Source: Mesorhizobium helmanticense (GTDB taxonomy: Bacteria; Pseudomonadota; Alphaproteobacteria; Rhizobiales; Rhizobiaceae). Taken from it: a stretch of 64,000 bases of DNA. Positions 48,964-57,049 of the stretch are shown here, in pieces; positions within the stretch are counted from its first letter, which is position 1; every line of letters starts with the position of its first letter. The notes below the pieces were generated by a model that had not been told where the DNA came from, ran no database searches, and was given only the letters and a program-made list of their open reading frames with translations. Both the position numbers and the translations under genes were made by a program. Location: the NCBI RefSeq assembly GCF_003034915.1, contig NZ_PZJX01000024.1, forward strand, positions 1-64,000, written 5' to 3'.

Positions 48964-49093
48964 GACCATTCTGACTATCTTGACTATATGGGAATGGCGA
49001 TGTGGCGGCAACAGGGACGGAGAGGGGCTTGAGAGCCCGGGTGTCTTGGTGAGCTTGGTCCGGAAACGCCGGCGCTGATATTCTCGGCTGATC

Positions 49094-49888
49094 TTATTCC
49101 GGCGACGATCCGGCGATGTTCTGGTCATAGTCGACCAGCGACCCGGTCATGACGCCGGATTGCGGGCTGACCATGTAGCTGATCAGCCGGGCAAGCTGGT
49201 CCGGCTTCACCAACTGGCCCATAGGCTGCGCGGCTTCGGCCTTCTCCAGCCAATTATCCGGCGCATCGTGCCATTTCTTTTGCACGATCGCTTCGCCCTC
49301 GGTGTCCATCCAGCCGGGCAGCACGGCGTTGCAGCGGATGCGATTGCCGCGATAGGCGTTGGCGATATTCTTGGTCAGCGTCATCAGCGCGCCCTTGCTG
49401 GTCGAATAGGGCGTCAGGAACGACTGGCCGCAATGCGCCGACATCGACAGCACATTGACGATCGAGCCCGGCGCCTTCTTGTCCAGCAGATGCGCCACCA
49501 CGCTTTGCATCAGGAAAAACGGTCCACGCACATTGGTCGCGAAGATCGTGTCGAAAAGCTCTTCGCTGGTCTCGACCAGCGACCCGCGCGCCGAGGTGGC
49601 CGCCGCGTTGACCAGCGCGTTGACGGTGCCGAAATGGCCGATCGCCGTGTCGACAGCGCGCTTGCAGTCGGCCACTTTGGAAACATCGGCACTGATGAAG
49701 ATCGCATCGACGCCCGACTTCTTGAGGGTAGCGACAGCCTTGTCGCCCTTCTCCTGCGAGCGGCCGATCAGCGCCAGCGCGCGGCAACCCTCGTCTGCCA
49801 ATGCAGTGGCTACGGCAAAGCCGATGCCTTGTGCGCCGCCGGTGACGATGGCGCGCGTCTCGCGATTGCGACCAGATGAATCGCTCAT
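49094..49888 (-). CDS. Short-chain dehydrogenase/reductase of the inositol operon
   Basis: The 264-residue enzyme has the cofactor motif VTGGAQGIGFAVATAL and the catalytic YSTSKGAL with Tyr and Lys; the Ser lies in NVLSMSAHCG. GRSQEKG after the second strand suggests NADP(H). It starts 26 bases after idhA on the same strand, with AGGAG seven bases upstream, and closes the transporter-idhA operon. It probably oxidises or reduces a cyclitol, for example an inositol isomer or an inosose; the exact substrate is inferred from context. Confidence 0.9.
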   Translation of the reverse strand: MSDSSGRNRETRAIVTGGAQGIGFAVATALADEGCRALALIGRSQEKGDKAVATLKKSGVDAIFISADVSKVADCKRAVDTAIGHFGTVNALVNAAATSARGSLVETSEELFDTIFATNVRGPFFLMQSVVAHLLDKKAPGSIVNVLSMSAHCGQSFLTPYSTSKGALMTLTKNIANAYRGNRIRCNAVLPGWMDTEGEAIVQKKWHDAPDNWLEKAEAAQPMGQLVKPDQLARLISYMVSPQSGVMTGSLVDYDQNIAGSSPE

Positions 49889-49914
49889 GGCTATGCTCCT
49901 TGTCCGATCTTGAT

Positions 49915-50916
49915 TCAGCTGGCCTTGTCGAGGCGCACGGTCTTGCCGGACTTCGCCGACTTCAGCGCCGCGTCCGCCAGCTCCAGGGCAACAAGCCCAT
50001 CCTTGCCGCTGGGTGCGGCCTTCTTGCCCGATGTCACCGCCGTGATGAAGGCGGCGATCTCATTGGCATAGGCGTCGATATAGCGGGTCATGAAGAAGTC
50101 GTGCAGCGGCGGGCGTGTATAGCCCTTGTCGTTGGCCAGTTCGATCGACACCGGCCGCTGGTTCTCGGCCGCGACCATGCCCCTCGAGCCATGCACCTCG
50201 ATGCGCTGGTCATAGCCATAGGTGGCGCGGCGCGAGTTGGAGATGATGCACTGCTTGCCGGAGGCGGTCTCGAGGATAACGCTGACGCTGTCGAAATCGC
50301 CGGCTTCGCCGATCTTTTTGTCGACCAGGACAGAGGCATGGGCGCTGACCGCCACCGGCTCCTCGCCGAGCAGGAAGCGCGCCATGTCGAAGTCATGGAT
50401 GGTCATGTCGCGGAAGATACCACCCGAGCGGCTGATATAGTCGAGCGGCGGCGGGCCGGGATCGCGGGACGTGATGGTCACCATCTCGACCGTTCCGATG
50501 GCGCCGTCGTCGATCGCCTTGCGCACGGCGGCGAAATGCGGGTCGAAGCGGCGGTTGAAACCAACCATCAAGGTGGCCTTGGCCTTGTCGACAACGGCGA
50601 GGCATTTTTCGACGCGCTTGGCATCGAGGTGGATCGGCTTTTCGCAGAAGATCGCCTTGCCGGCCTTGGCGAAACGCTCGATCAAATCGGCATGGGTGTC
50701 GGTCGGCGTGCAGATGACGACCGCGTCGATGTCTCCGGCTTTTTCGATGGCCTCGATGCTGCGCACTTCGGCGCCATAGGCCGATGCCAGATCGGTCGCC
50801 GCCTTCTCGAAGGCGTCCGCCACCGCAACCAAGCTGGCTTGCGGATTGGAGCCAACCGCGCGGGCGTGGACCTTGCCGATACGGCCGGCGCCGAGGAGAG
50901 CGAAGCGAAGAGTCAT
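49915..50916 (-). CDS. idhA: Inositol 2-dehydrogenase
   Basis: The enzyme oxidises myo-inositol to 2-keto-myo-inositol with NAD, the entry step of the iol pathway. The 333-residue Gfo/Idh/MocA protein starts TLRFALLGAGRIGKVHARAV (Rossmann GAGRIG) and has AIFCEKPIHLDAKRVE with the catalytic Lys, plus GGIFRDMTIHDFDMARFLLG with the conserved Asp/His pair typical of inositol dehydrogenases. It lies 109 bases behind the ABC transporter ATPase gene on the same strand, linking uptake and first oxidation. Confidence 0.93.
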   Translation of the reverse strand: MTLRFALLGAGRIGKVHARAVGSNPQASLVAVADAFEKAATDLASAYGAEVRSIEAIEKAGDIDAVVICTPTDTHADLIERFAKAGKAIFCEKPIHLDAKRVEKCLAVVDKAKATLMVGFNRRFDPHFAAVRKAIDDGAIGTVEMVTITSRDPGPPPLDYISRSGGIFRDMTIHDFDMARFLLGEEPVAVSAHASVLVDKKIGEAGDFDSVSVILETASGKQCIISNSRRATYGYDQRIEVHGSRGMVAAENQRPVSIELANDKGYTRPPLHDFFMTRYIDAYANEIAAFITAVTSGKKAAPSGKDGLVALELADAALKSAKSGKTVRLDKAS

Positions 50917-51025
50917 CTGGTATTTCCCCTAAGGATGGTTCAAAACGGTGTCCGCGCTGGTCGGGCGCGGACGATCTGGTTATAGCAGGTCACGAGCGGC
51001 CGGTTATCCGTCGCTCAGCTTCCGA

Positions 51026-51796
51026 CTAGGCGGCGGCAAGTTCCGCCTCCCCGGTCTTGGAGCCGGTGATATAGGAGACGATGTCGTTCCCGTCAGTGTC
51101 CTGCTTGCGCAGATTGGCGACGATGCGGCCGCGCCGGAAGACGACGATGCGATCGCAAAGATCGAACACCTGGCGCATGTTGTGGCTGATCAGGATCAGC
51201 GGCTCGCCGTTTGCCTTCAGCGTGCGGATGATGTTTTCGACCTGCGCCGTCTCCTGCACGCCGAGCGCTGCCGTCGGCTCATCCATGATGATCAGCTTGG
51301 ACGCGAAGGTCGCGGTTCTGGCGATCGCCACGCACTGGCGCTGGCCGCCCGACATGTGGCGGATGGTATTGTTGAGGTTGGGGATCTTGACGGCGGTGCG
51401 GACCAGCGCCGCCTCGGTCGCCTTGCGCATATATTTGCGGTCGAGGATCGAGAACGGTCCGAGGTTGAACAGCACTTTTTCGCGGCCGAGGAACAGGTTG
51501 GACGGCACGTCGAGATCATCGGCCAGCGCCAGGTTCTGGAACACGGTCTCGATGCCGGCCTCGCGCGCCTCGATCGGGCCGGCGAAGTTCACTTCCTTGC
51601 CGTCGAACCAGATCTTGCCGTCGGTGCGCTGTTCGACGCCGGTGATCTGGCGCACGAAGGTCGATTTGCCGGCGCCATTGTCGCCCATGATCGCGACATG
51701 CTCGCCCTTGCGCAGCTCGAACTCAGCACCTTCCAGCGCATGCACGCCGCCATAGTGCTTGGTCAGGTTTTCGGTCTTCAGAACAATGTCCGACAT
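51026..51796 (-). CDS. Sugar ABC transporter ATPase, single-domain
   Basis: The 256-residue ATPase has Walker A GDNGAGKST, signature MSGGQRQCVA, Walker B LIIMDEPTAALG and switch His in LILISHNM. It has only one ABC domain, unlike the two-domain RbsA type at 33065, so it should act as a homodimer. ATG at 51796 lies two bases after the permease stop. Together with the binding protein and permease it is a probable inositol or methylated-inositol importer, by adjacency to idhA. Confidence 0.93.
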   Translation of the reverse strand: MSDIVLKTENLTKHYGGVHALEGAEFELRKGEHVAIMGDNGAGKSTFVRQITGVEQRTDGKIWFDGKEVNFAGPIEAREAGIETVFQNLALADDLDVPSNLFLGREKVLFNLGPFSILDRKYMRKATEAALVRTAVKIPNLNNTIRHMSGGQRQCVAIARTATFASKLIIMDEPTAALGVQETAQVENIIRTLKANGEPLILISHNMRQVFDLCDRIVVFRRGRIVANLRKQDTDGNDIVSYITGSKTGEAELAAA

Positions 51797-51798
51797 GG

Positions 51799-52875
51799 TC
51801 AAGCTCCTATCGCCCGCCGGCGTTGACGCCATTGATCGAGAACGACTGCACCGACGATGATCACGCCCTTGACCATCTCCTGATAGTAAGCGTCGAGGCG
51901 CAGGAAGGTGAAGCCGGAGATGATGACGCCGAAGATCAGCGAGCCGATTACCGTGCCGATGATCGAGCCGCGGCCGCCCGACAGCGAGACGCCGCCGATC
52001 ACCGCCATGGCGATCGCATCGAGTTCGTACATCACCCCCATGCCGGCCTGGGCGGTGAGGTTCTTGGAGCACAGCACCACGGCGGCGAGCGAGGCGAGGA
52101 TGCCGGCGATGGCGTAGACCAGGATCTTGTGGTTCTTGACGTTGATGCCGGACATGCGCGCGGCGTCCTCGTTGGAGCCGATGGCGTAACAGTGCTTGCC
52201 GTATTTGGTGTAGCTCAGGATCAGCTGGAACAATATCGCCAGCGAGATGAAGATGATGACCGGCATCAGGCCCTTGCCGATGGCCGCGAAACTGTCGGTC
52301 GGAAACGAGATCGGCTGCCCCTTGGACCACCATTTGGCAATCCCGCGCGCCGTCACCATCATGCCGAGCGTGGCGATGAATGGCGGGATGCGCGTGTAGG
52401 CGATCAACGAGCCGTTGACCAGGCCGGCCAGCAGGCCGCAGCCGATCGCGACGACCAGCGGCACGATGACCGGCAGGTCGGTCCAGCCCTGCGCCAGGAA
52501 CATCGCCTTGGGGTTCGGGTTGCCGTTGACCGTCGCCACCTGGGCGAAGCTCATGGCGATCATCGCCGTGGCGCCGACGATCGAACCCGAGGACAGGTCG
52601 ATGCCGCCGGTGATGATCACCTGTGTCACGCCGATGGCGATGATGCCGACGATCGACACTTGCAGGATGATGATCTGCAGCCGCGCTTCGTTGAAGATCG
52701 CATCGACATTGTCGCGGGTGTTGAACAGGAAGCTGTCGCCAAGAAAGACGCGGCCGATCAGTTCGAAAGCGCCGACGAGGATGATGAGCGCCAGGAAAAC
52801 GTTGAATTCGGCCGGCCATGCGCGCTGCTTCGCATCATAGGTGAGCCCGCCGACGCCATGAGATGTCTGTGCCAA
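51799..52875 (-). CDS. Sugar/inositol ABC transporter permease
   Basis: The 358-residue permease has about ten hydrophobic helices and the family blocks ITGGIDLSSGSIVGATAMIA, RIPPFIATLGMMVTARGIA and the coupling stretch IGSNEDAARMSGINVKNHK. There is no ATG at the N-terminus: TTG at 52875, nine bases after GGAGG, starts the sequence LAQTSHGVGGLTYD. It lies between the binding-protein and ATPase genes. Confidence 0.92.
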   Translation of the reverse strand: MAQTSHGVGGLTYDAKQRAWPAEFNVFLALIILVGAFELIGRVFLGDSFLFNTRDNVDAIFNEARLQIIILQVSIVGIIAIGVTQVIITGGIDLSSGSIVGATAMIAMSFAQVATVNGNPNPKAMFLAQGWTDLPVIVPLVVAIGCGLLAGLVNGSLIAYTRIPPFIATLGMMVTARGIAKWWSKGQPISFPTDSFAAIGKGLMPVIIFISLAILFQLILSYTKYGKHCYAIGSNEDAARMSGINVKNHKILVYAIAGILASLAAVVLCSKNLTAQAGMGVMYELDAIAMAVIGGVSLSGGRGSIIGTVIGSLIFGVIISGFTFLRLDAYYQEMVKGVIIVGAVVLDQWRQRRRAIGA

Positions 52876-52902
52876 GGTCGTTTTCCTCCGGCCGCCTCGG
52901 CC

Positions 52903-52924
52903 CGAAAATCGGAACCGATTTTCG
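52903..52924. repeat. Perfect palindrome CGAAAATCGG-AA-CCGATTTTCG
   Basis: Two 10-base arms around AA, upstream of the permease gene and overlapping no gene. Similar CGAAAA/TTTTCG palindromes occur at 9480 and 13937. A weaker hairpin (GCGGCGC with GCGCCGC) at about 53013-53042 follows the binding-protein gene and could damp read-through. Confidence 0.7.
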
Positions 52925-53059
52925 CAAAGCACGATGCGTAGTCTCAAGTTCAGAGCTTTGTCGCTCTAATCGCATTCATCTTCCCGCACCGAGGCGGCAG
53001 GAAGATGGGAGCGGCGCTGTTTTTCTGGTGGTCGCGCCGCCCCGTATCGAAGCCTTGCC

Positions 53060-54001
53060 TCAGTTCTTCTTCAGGAACTTGTCGATGTTGGCCGGCGTAA
53101 CCAGCTGGAAGGGAACGTAGACCTTCTTTTCGACCTTCTCGCCCTTGGAGAGCTTCAGCGCGGCATCCAGGGCGCCCGCGCCCTGGCCGGCCGCGTCCTG
53201 GAACACCGTTACATCCAGGTCGCCGGCCTGCATCGCCGCAAGCGCGTCCTGGGTGGCATCGACGCCGCCGACGACAACCGATTTCATGTCGATATTGCCG
53301 GCTTTCATCGCCTGGATGGCGCCGATGGCGCTCTCGTCATTATTGGCGATCACACCGTCGAACGGCTTGCCGGTCGACAGCCAGTTGGTCATCAGGTTCT
53401 GGGCTTCGTCGCGGTTCCAGTTCGATGTCTGCTTGTCGATGATCTTGATGAAGCTGCATTCGGGCGTGGCGATCACGTCGTCAATGTCCTTGGTGCGCAT
53501 CACCGCGGCCTGGTTCGAAAGCTCGCCCATGATCACATAGACATTGGCTTCCTTCTTGCCGGCTTCCGTGAACAGGCGGCAGACTTCCTTGGTCTCGAGC
53601 GTACCGGAATCGGCTTCGTTCGAGGCGACGAAAGCCTGGCTGTCCGGCAGTGTATCGACATTGACCGGCTCGCGGTTGACATAGACGAGCGGAACCTTGG
53701 CTGCGGCCGCCGCATCCGACATCGCCTGGGTGGCCGAAGTGTCGACCGGATTGACGATGATTGCGTCGACGCCCGAGGCGACAAAATTCTTGATCTGGTC
53801 GAGCTGCTTGGCGACGTCGTTCTGCGCGTCCTCGACCTGCAATTCCACGCCGTCCATGGCCTTGGCCTGCTCGATCATGCCGTTGCGCAGCACGGTGAGA
53901 AAATTGTCGTCGAACTTGGCCATCGACACGCCGACCTTGGCGGCGAGGGCGGACGAACTCATCAGCGCCGCGATGGCGACGCCCAAAAGCAATTTTTTCA
54001 T
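53060..54001 (-). CDS. Periplasmic inositol/rhizopine-type binding protein
   Basis: The 313-residue protein has a signal peptide (about residues 1-20, cleavage near ALA-AK) and a type-I binding-protein fold: VGVSMAKFDDNFLTVLRNGM, IVNPVDTSATQAMSDAAAAA, VYVNREPVNVD and GVIANNDESAIGAIQAMKAG. It resembles MocB and the inositol-binding IbpA. GGAGGAG lies before ATG 54001. An IolR-type box overlaps the promoter at 54185. Ligand specificity for inositol is inferred from the operon, which goes on to idhA. Confidence 0.9.
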   Translation of the reverse strand: MKKLLLGVAIAALMSSSALAAKVGVSMAKFDDNFLTVLRNGMIEQAKAMDGVELQVEDAQNDVAKQLDQIKNFVASGVDAIIVNPVDTSATQAMSDAAAAAKVPLVYVNREPVNVDTLPDSQAFVASNEADSGTLETKEVCRLFTEAGKKEANVYVIMGELSNQAAVMRTKDIDDVIATPECSFIKIIDKQTSNWNRDEAQNLMTNWLSTGKPFDGVIANNDESAIGAIQAMKAGNIDMKSVVVGGVDATQDALAAMQAGDLDVTVFQDAAGQGAGALDAALKLSKGEKVEKKVYVPFQLVTPANIDKFLKKN

Positions 54002-54357
54002 TTTATCTCTCCTCCACAGAATTGGTGTCCGGCTGCACCGATCTACCCGGAATCCCCGCTCTCCCGGGGAATCTCTCCCGCTTTCGTCTCTGCTCCGGAT
54101 GGCGTCTTTCGCGTTGGCTGGAACGCCAAGCCCTCTGTTTGAAACAGATGTTCCGGAACGAAAGAACCAAAATGCCCAGTTGGTGAAATATTTATTCCAT
54201 TCCGCGTGAGGGCGTCAAGGAGATTCCGAAGCGGGATGCCGGATTTTTCAGAGGGTGGGGCTTTCGCATCGGCAGACCTATGCAAGTTTCCATCATGTTG
54301 ATGGTTCACATCATCGGTCGATGCGGCGCCTTTCTGAACCCGGATGTTCTGTCTGAC
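54002..54357. promoter_or_regulatory. Regulatory region of the inositol-transport operon
   Basis: The 356 bases between the LacI gene and the binding-protein gene contain a promoter on the minus strand, -35 TTGACG (54218-54213) and an AT-rich -10 near 54195-54190. Overlapping it is GAAA-TATTTA-TTCC (54185-54198), a one-mismatch form of the IolR box that is nearly the same as the box at 44346. TTCCGGAA lies downstream near 54150. No gene is seen. Confidence 0.6.
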
Positions 54358-55389
54358 CTAGATGTTTTCCGGCAGATAGATGTCGAAGGGCAGGAAGGTC
54401 TGGCCCGGCGCATTGGCTGCGCCTGCCTCGATGGCATGCGCCATCAGCCCGACAAGCTCGCGGCACAGCGCTGCCAGCGGCGTCGAGATCACCATGGTCA
54501 GGATGTTGTCGGCGAGCGCCGCGCGCGATTCTGCGTTGATTTCATTGCAGACGACCACCGGCATATTGACGGGCCTCGCTGCCCTGAGCGCCGAGACCGC
54601 GCCTTCCATGCCGCCGCCGGCGACGTAGCAGCCGGCAAGATCCGGGTAGCGCGCCAGAAGATCGATCATCGCGTCATGGGTGACCTGGTTGGCTTCCAGG
54701 TTGACCAGCGTCTCCATCACCGTGAATTCCGGCGCGTGTTCGCGGAAGAATGATCTGAAGCCGATTTCGCGCAGCTCATGGCCATGGAAACGATGGCTGC
54801 CGACGAACAGGGCGACCTTGCCGGGCTTCTTCGCCGCCCTGGCGATCATCCAGGCCGCGGTGCGGCCGACCTTGCGGTTGTCGAGGCCTACATAGCCTTC
54901 GCGGATGCCGGCGGCAAAATCGGACAGCAGCGAGAAGACCGGTTGGCCCCTCGCTTTGAGCGCCTCTACGGCTGCCGTCAGCGTCGGATGGTCCGGGCCG
55001 ACCAGGGCGACGGCCCTGGATTTCGCTGCCAGCTTGCGCATCTGGGCGGCGATCTCGTCGGGCGCCAGCGAACTGGCGAAGTCGATTGTAGCGACGCCGC
55101 GGAAGCGCTGCGATTGCGACACCGCCAGTTCGAGCTCCCGCGCAAAATCGCTGTAGAAAACGTCATTGCCTCTCAGCAGCAGAAAGCCGAGCCGGTATTC
55201 CGGCAGTTCCTGGCGCATGCGCTGCTTGATCAGCCCGGCGGCGTGGTAGCCGATGCTGGTGGCGGCTTCATAGACGCGGCGCGCGGTTTCCTCGCGCACC
55301 GGCAGGCGGTTGTTCAGCACCCGGTCGACAGTGGCGACGCTGACGCCGGAGCTGCGCGCCAGGTCGGTGATGGTCGGCCGTTTCGCCAT
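54358..55389 (-). CDS. LacI-family regulator of the inositol/moc region
   Basis: The 343-residue repressor starts MAKRPTITDLARSSGVSVAT with the LacI helix-turn-helix and has VDRVLNNRLPVREETARRV as second part, followed by a type-I binding-protein-like domain (VCNEINAESRAALADNILTM). It stands upstream of the transport-idhA operon on the same strand and is divergent from mocD, so it could control either. The VDRVLNNR form is typical of regulators near rhizobial inositol transporters. ATG at 55389 follows GGAGAGA; a longer frame to 55410 is rejected. Confidence 0.9.
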   Translation of the reverse strand: MAKRPTITDLARSSGVSVATVDRVLNNRLPVREETARRVYEAATSIGYHAAGLIKQRMRQELPEYRLGFLLLRGNDVFYSDFARELELAVSQSQRFRGVATIDFASSLAPDEIAAQMRKLAAKSRAVALVGPDHPTLTAAVEALKARGQPVFSLLSDFAAGIREGYVGLDNRKVGRTAAWMIARAAKKPGKVALFVGSHRFHGHELREIGFRSFFREHAPEFTVMETLVNLEANQVTHDAMIDLLARYPDLAGCYVAGGGMEGAVSALRAARPVNMPVVVCNEINAESRAALADNILTMVISTPLAALCRELVGLMAHAIEAGAANAPGQTFLPFDIYLPENI

Positions 55390-55436
55390 GGCTGTCTCTC
55401 CGCGTGCCAAATCAGTCTACATCATTCTGATGGGAA

Positions 55437-55473
55437 ATGATAGAAACTATCTTTTTGACATTGAGCCTATCAT
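55437..55473. promoter_or_regulatory. Operator-like palindromes between the LacI gene and mocD
   Basis: ATGATAG at 55437-55443 pairs with CTATCAT at 55467-55473, and GATAG-AAA-CTATC at 55439-55451 forms an inner palindrome. TTGACA at 55455-55460 lies between them. Such AT-rich symmetry next to a LacI gene suggests its own operator and that of mocD. Confidence 0.5.
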
Positions 55474-55563
55474 GGCTTGGCGCTATTTCTAGGGTAAGAC
55501 GCTTGCGACCGCGGCCCGGTCATTGGCTGGGGCGGATTGCAGGGCGCTGGTGGAGGCACTCCC

Positions 55564-56673
55564 ATGCACGCAACGATGGACGCAGCACCGTCCCGGCGCG
55601 ACTACAGCCTGATCGGCCGCGACGCCAGGCTCGCCGTCGACAACGGGCTGGCGGCGGCCGAGTGGTATCATACCGACATCCCGCGCAAGCAGATGAAGGA
55701 GCTGATGCAGCGCTCCGACGGGCCGGCGATCCGCGACACCATCATCTGGCTTGCCGCGCTGATCCTGAGCGGCGCCGGTGGCGCCTGGTTCTGGGGCACG
55801 TGGTGGTGCGTGCCGTTCTTCTTCGTCTATGGCGTGCTCTACTGCTCATCGACCGACTCGCGCTGGCACGAATGCGGCCACGGCACCGCCTTCCGCACGC
55901 AGTGGATGAACGACGTGATCTACCAGATCGCCTGCTTCATGATCATGCGCAATCCGGTGACCTGGCGCTGGAGCCATACCCGCCACCACACAGACACGAT
56001 CATCGTCGGCCGTGACCCGGAAATCGCGGTGATGCGTCCTCCGGACCTGCTGCATGTTGTGCTCAACTTCTTCGGCATTCTCGATGCCTGGCATGCGATG
56101 AGCGACATGCTGCGCAACGCGGCCGGCATCATCAGCCCGGCCGAGAAGACCTTCATCCCCGAGCAGGAGCAGCCTAAGGCGATCCGCATTGCCCGCATCT
56201 GGACGGCGATCTATGCCGCGACCATCGCGCTGGCCTTTTACATGGGTTCGTTCCTGCCCCTGATGCTGGTCGGGTTGCCCAGGCTTTACGGCGCCTGGCA
56301 CCATGTCATGACCGGCCTGTTGCAGCATGGCGGCCTCGCCGAGAATGTCGTCGACCACCGTCTCAACAGCCGCACAGTATACATGAATCCGATCAGCCGG
56401 TTCATCTACTGGAACATGAACTACCATATCGAACATCACATGTTCCCGATGGTGCCCTATCACGCGCTGCCCAGGCTGCATGAGCTGATCAAGCACGATC
56501 TGCCGGCGCCAACGCGATCGATCCTGGCCGGCTATCGCGAGATGGTGCCCGCCTTCCTGCGCCAGTTGCGCAATGAAGACTATTTTATCAGGCGCGAACT
56601 GCCGCCGACGGCCAAGCCCTACCGCGAGGAGTTCCACAACGACAACGCCGCCATCGCGGCGGCAGCGGAATGA
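55564..56673 (+). CDS. mocD: MocD-like membrane fatty-acid-desaturase-fold oxygenase
   Basis: The 369-residue membrane di-iron enzyme has the three His boxes HECGHG (102-107), HTRHH (138-142) and HIEHH (288-292), with hydrophobic segments at about 60-95, 210-232 and 270-285. In Rhizobium leguminosarum rhizopine catabolism, MocD works with ferredoxin MocE and reductase MocF, probably to O-demethylate 3-O-methyl-scyllo-inosamine. The same three-gene order follows here. GGAGG seven bases upstream fixes ATG 55564. A plain lipid desaturase is the alternative, but the coupled Rieske and reductase genes favour MocD. Confidence 0.82.
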   Translation: MHATMDAAPSRRDYSLIGRDARLAVDNGLAAAEWYHTDIPRKQMKELMQRSDGPAIRDTIIWLAALILSGAGGAWFWGTWWCVPFFFVYGVLYCSSTDSRWHECGHGTAFRTQWMNDVIYQIACFMIMRNPVTWRWSHTRHHTDTIIVGRDPEIAVMRPPDLLHVVLNFFGILDAWHAMSDMLRNAAGIISPAEKTFIPEQEQPKAIRIARIWTAIYAATIALAFYMGSFLPLMLVGLPRLYGAWHHVMTGLLQHGGLAENVVDHRLNSRTVYMNPISRFIYWNMNYHIEHHMFPMVPYHALPRLHELIKHDLPAPTRSILAGYREMVPAFLRQLRNEDYFIRRELPPTAKPYREEFHNDNAAIAAAAE

Positions 56674-56734
56674 CGCGCCAGACAAACTGATCAGGCTGGC
56701 AAATTGACCGACAAAAATTCTGCCGGGAGGACCG

Positions 56735-57049
56735 ATGAGCGACTGGGTCGAAGCCTGTGAGGCCGGAGACATCGACGAAGAGGACGTAATGCGGTTCGAC
56801 CATGACGGCCGCACCTTCGCTATCTATCGCAGTCCCGACGACGAGTATTTCGCCACGGACGGTCTTTGCTCGCATGAGAAGGTGCATCTGGCCGATGGGC
56901 TGGTCATGGACGACATCATCGAGTGCCCCAAGCACAATGGCCGCTTCAACTACAAGACCGGCCAGGCCAGGGGCGCGCCGGTCTGCGTCAATCTCAGGAC
57001 CTATCCGGTCAGGGTCGACGCAGGCAAAGTCCTCGTTCAGGTCGGGTGA
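56735..57049 (+). CDS. mocE: MocE-like Rieske ferredoxin
   Basis: The 104-residue protein is a soluble Rieske [2Fe-2S] ferredoxin: Cys45-x-His47 in CSHEKVHL and Cys64-xx-His67 in CPKHNGRF bind the cluster. It should carry electrons from the MocF-like reductase to the MocD-like oxygenase. It starts 61 bases after mocD and its stop overlaps the reductase start as TGATG, so the two proteins are made together. Confidence 0.9.
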   Translation: MSDWVEACEAGDIDEEDVMRFDHDGRTFAIYRSPDDEYFATDGLCSHEKVHLADGLVMDDIIECPKHNGRFNYKTGQARGAPVCVNLRTYPVRVDAGKVLVQVG

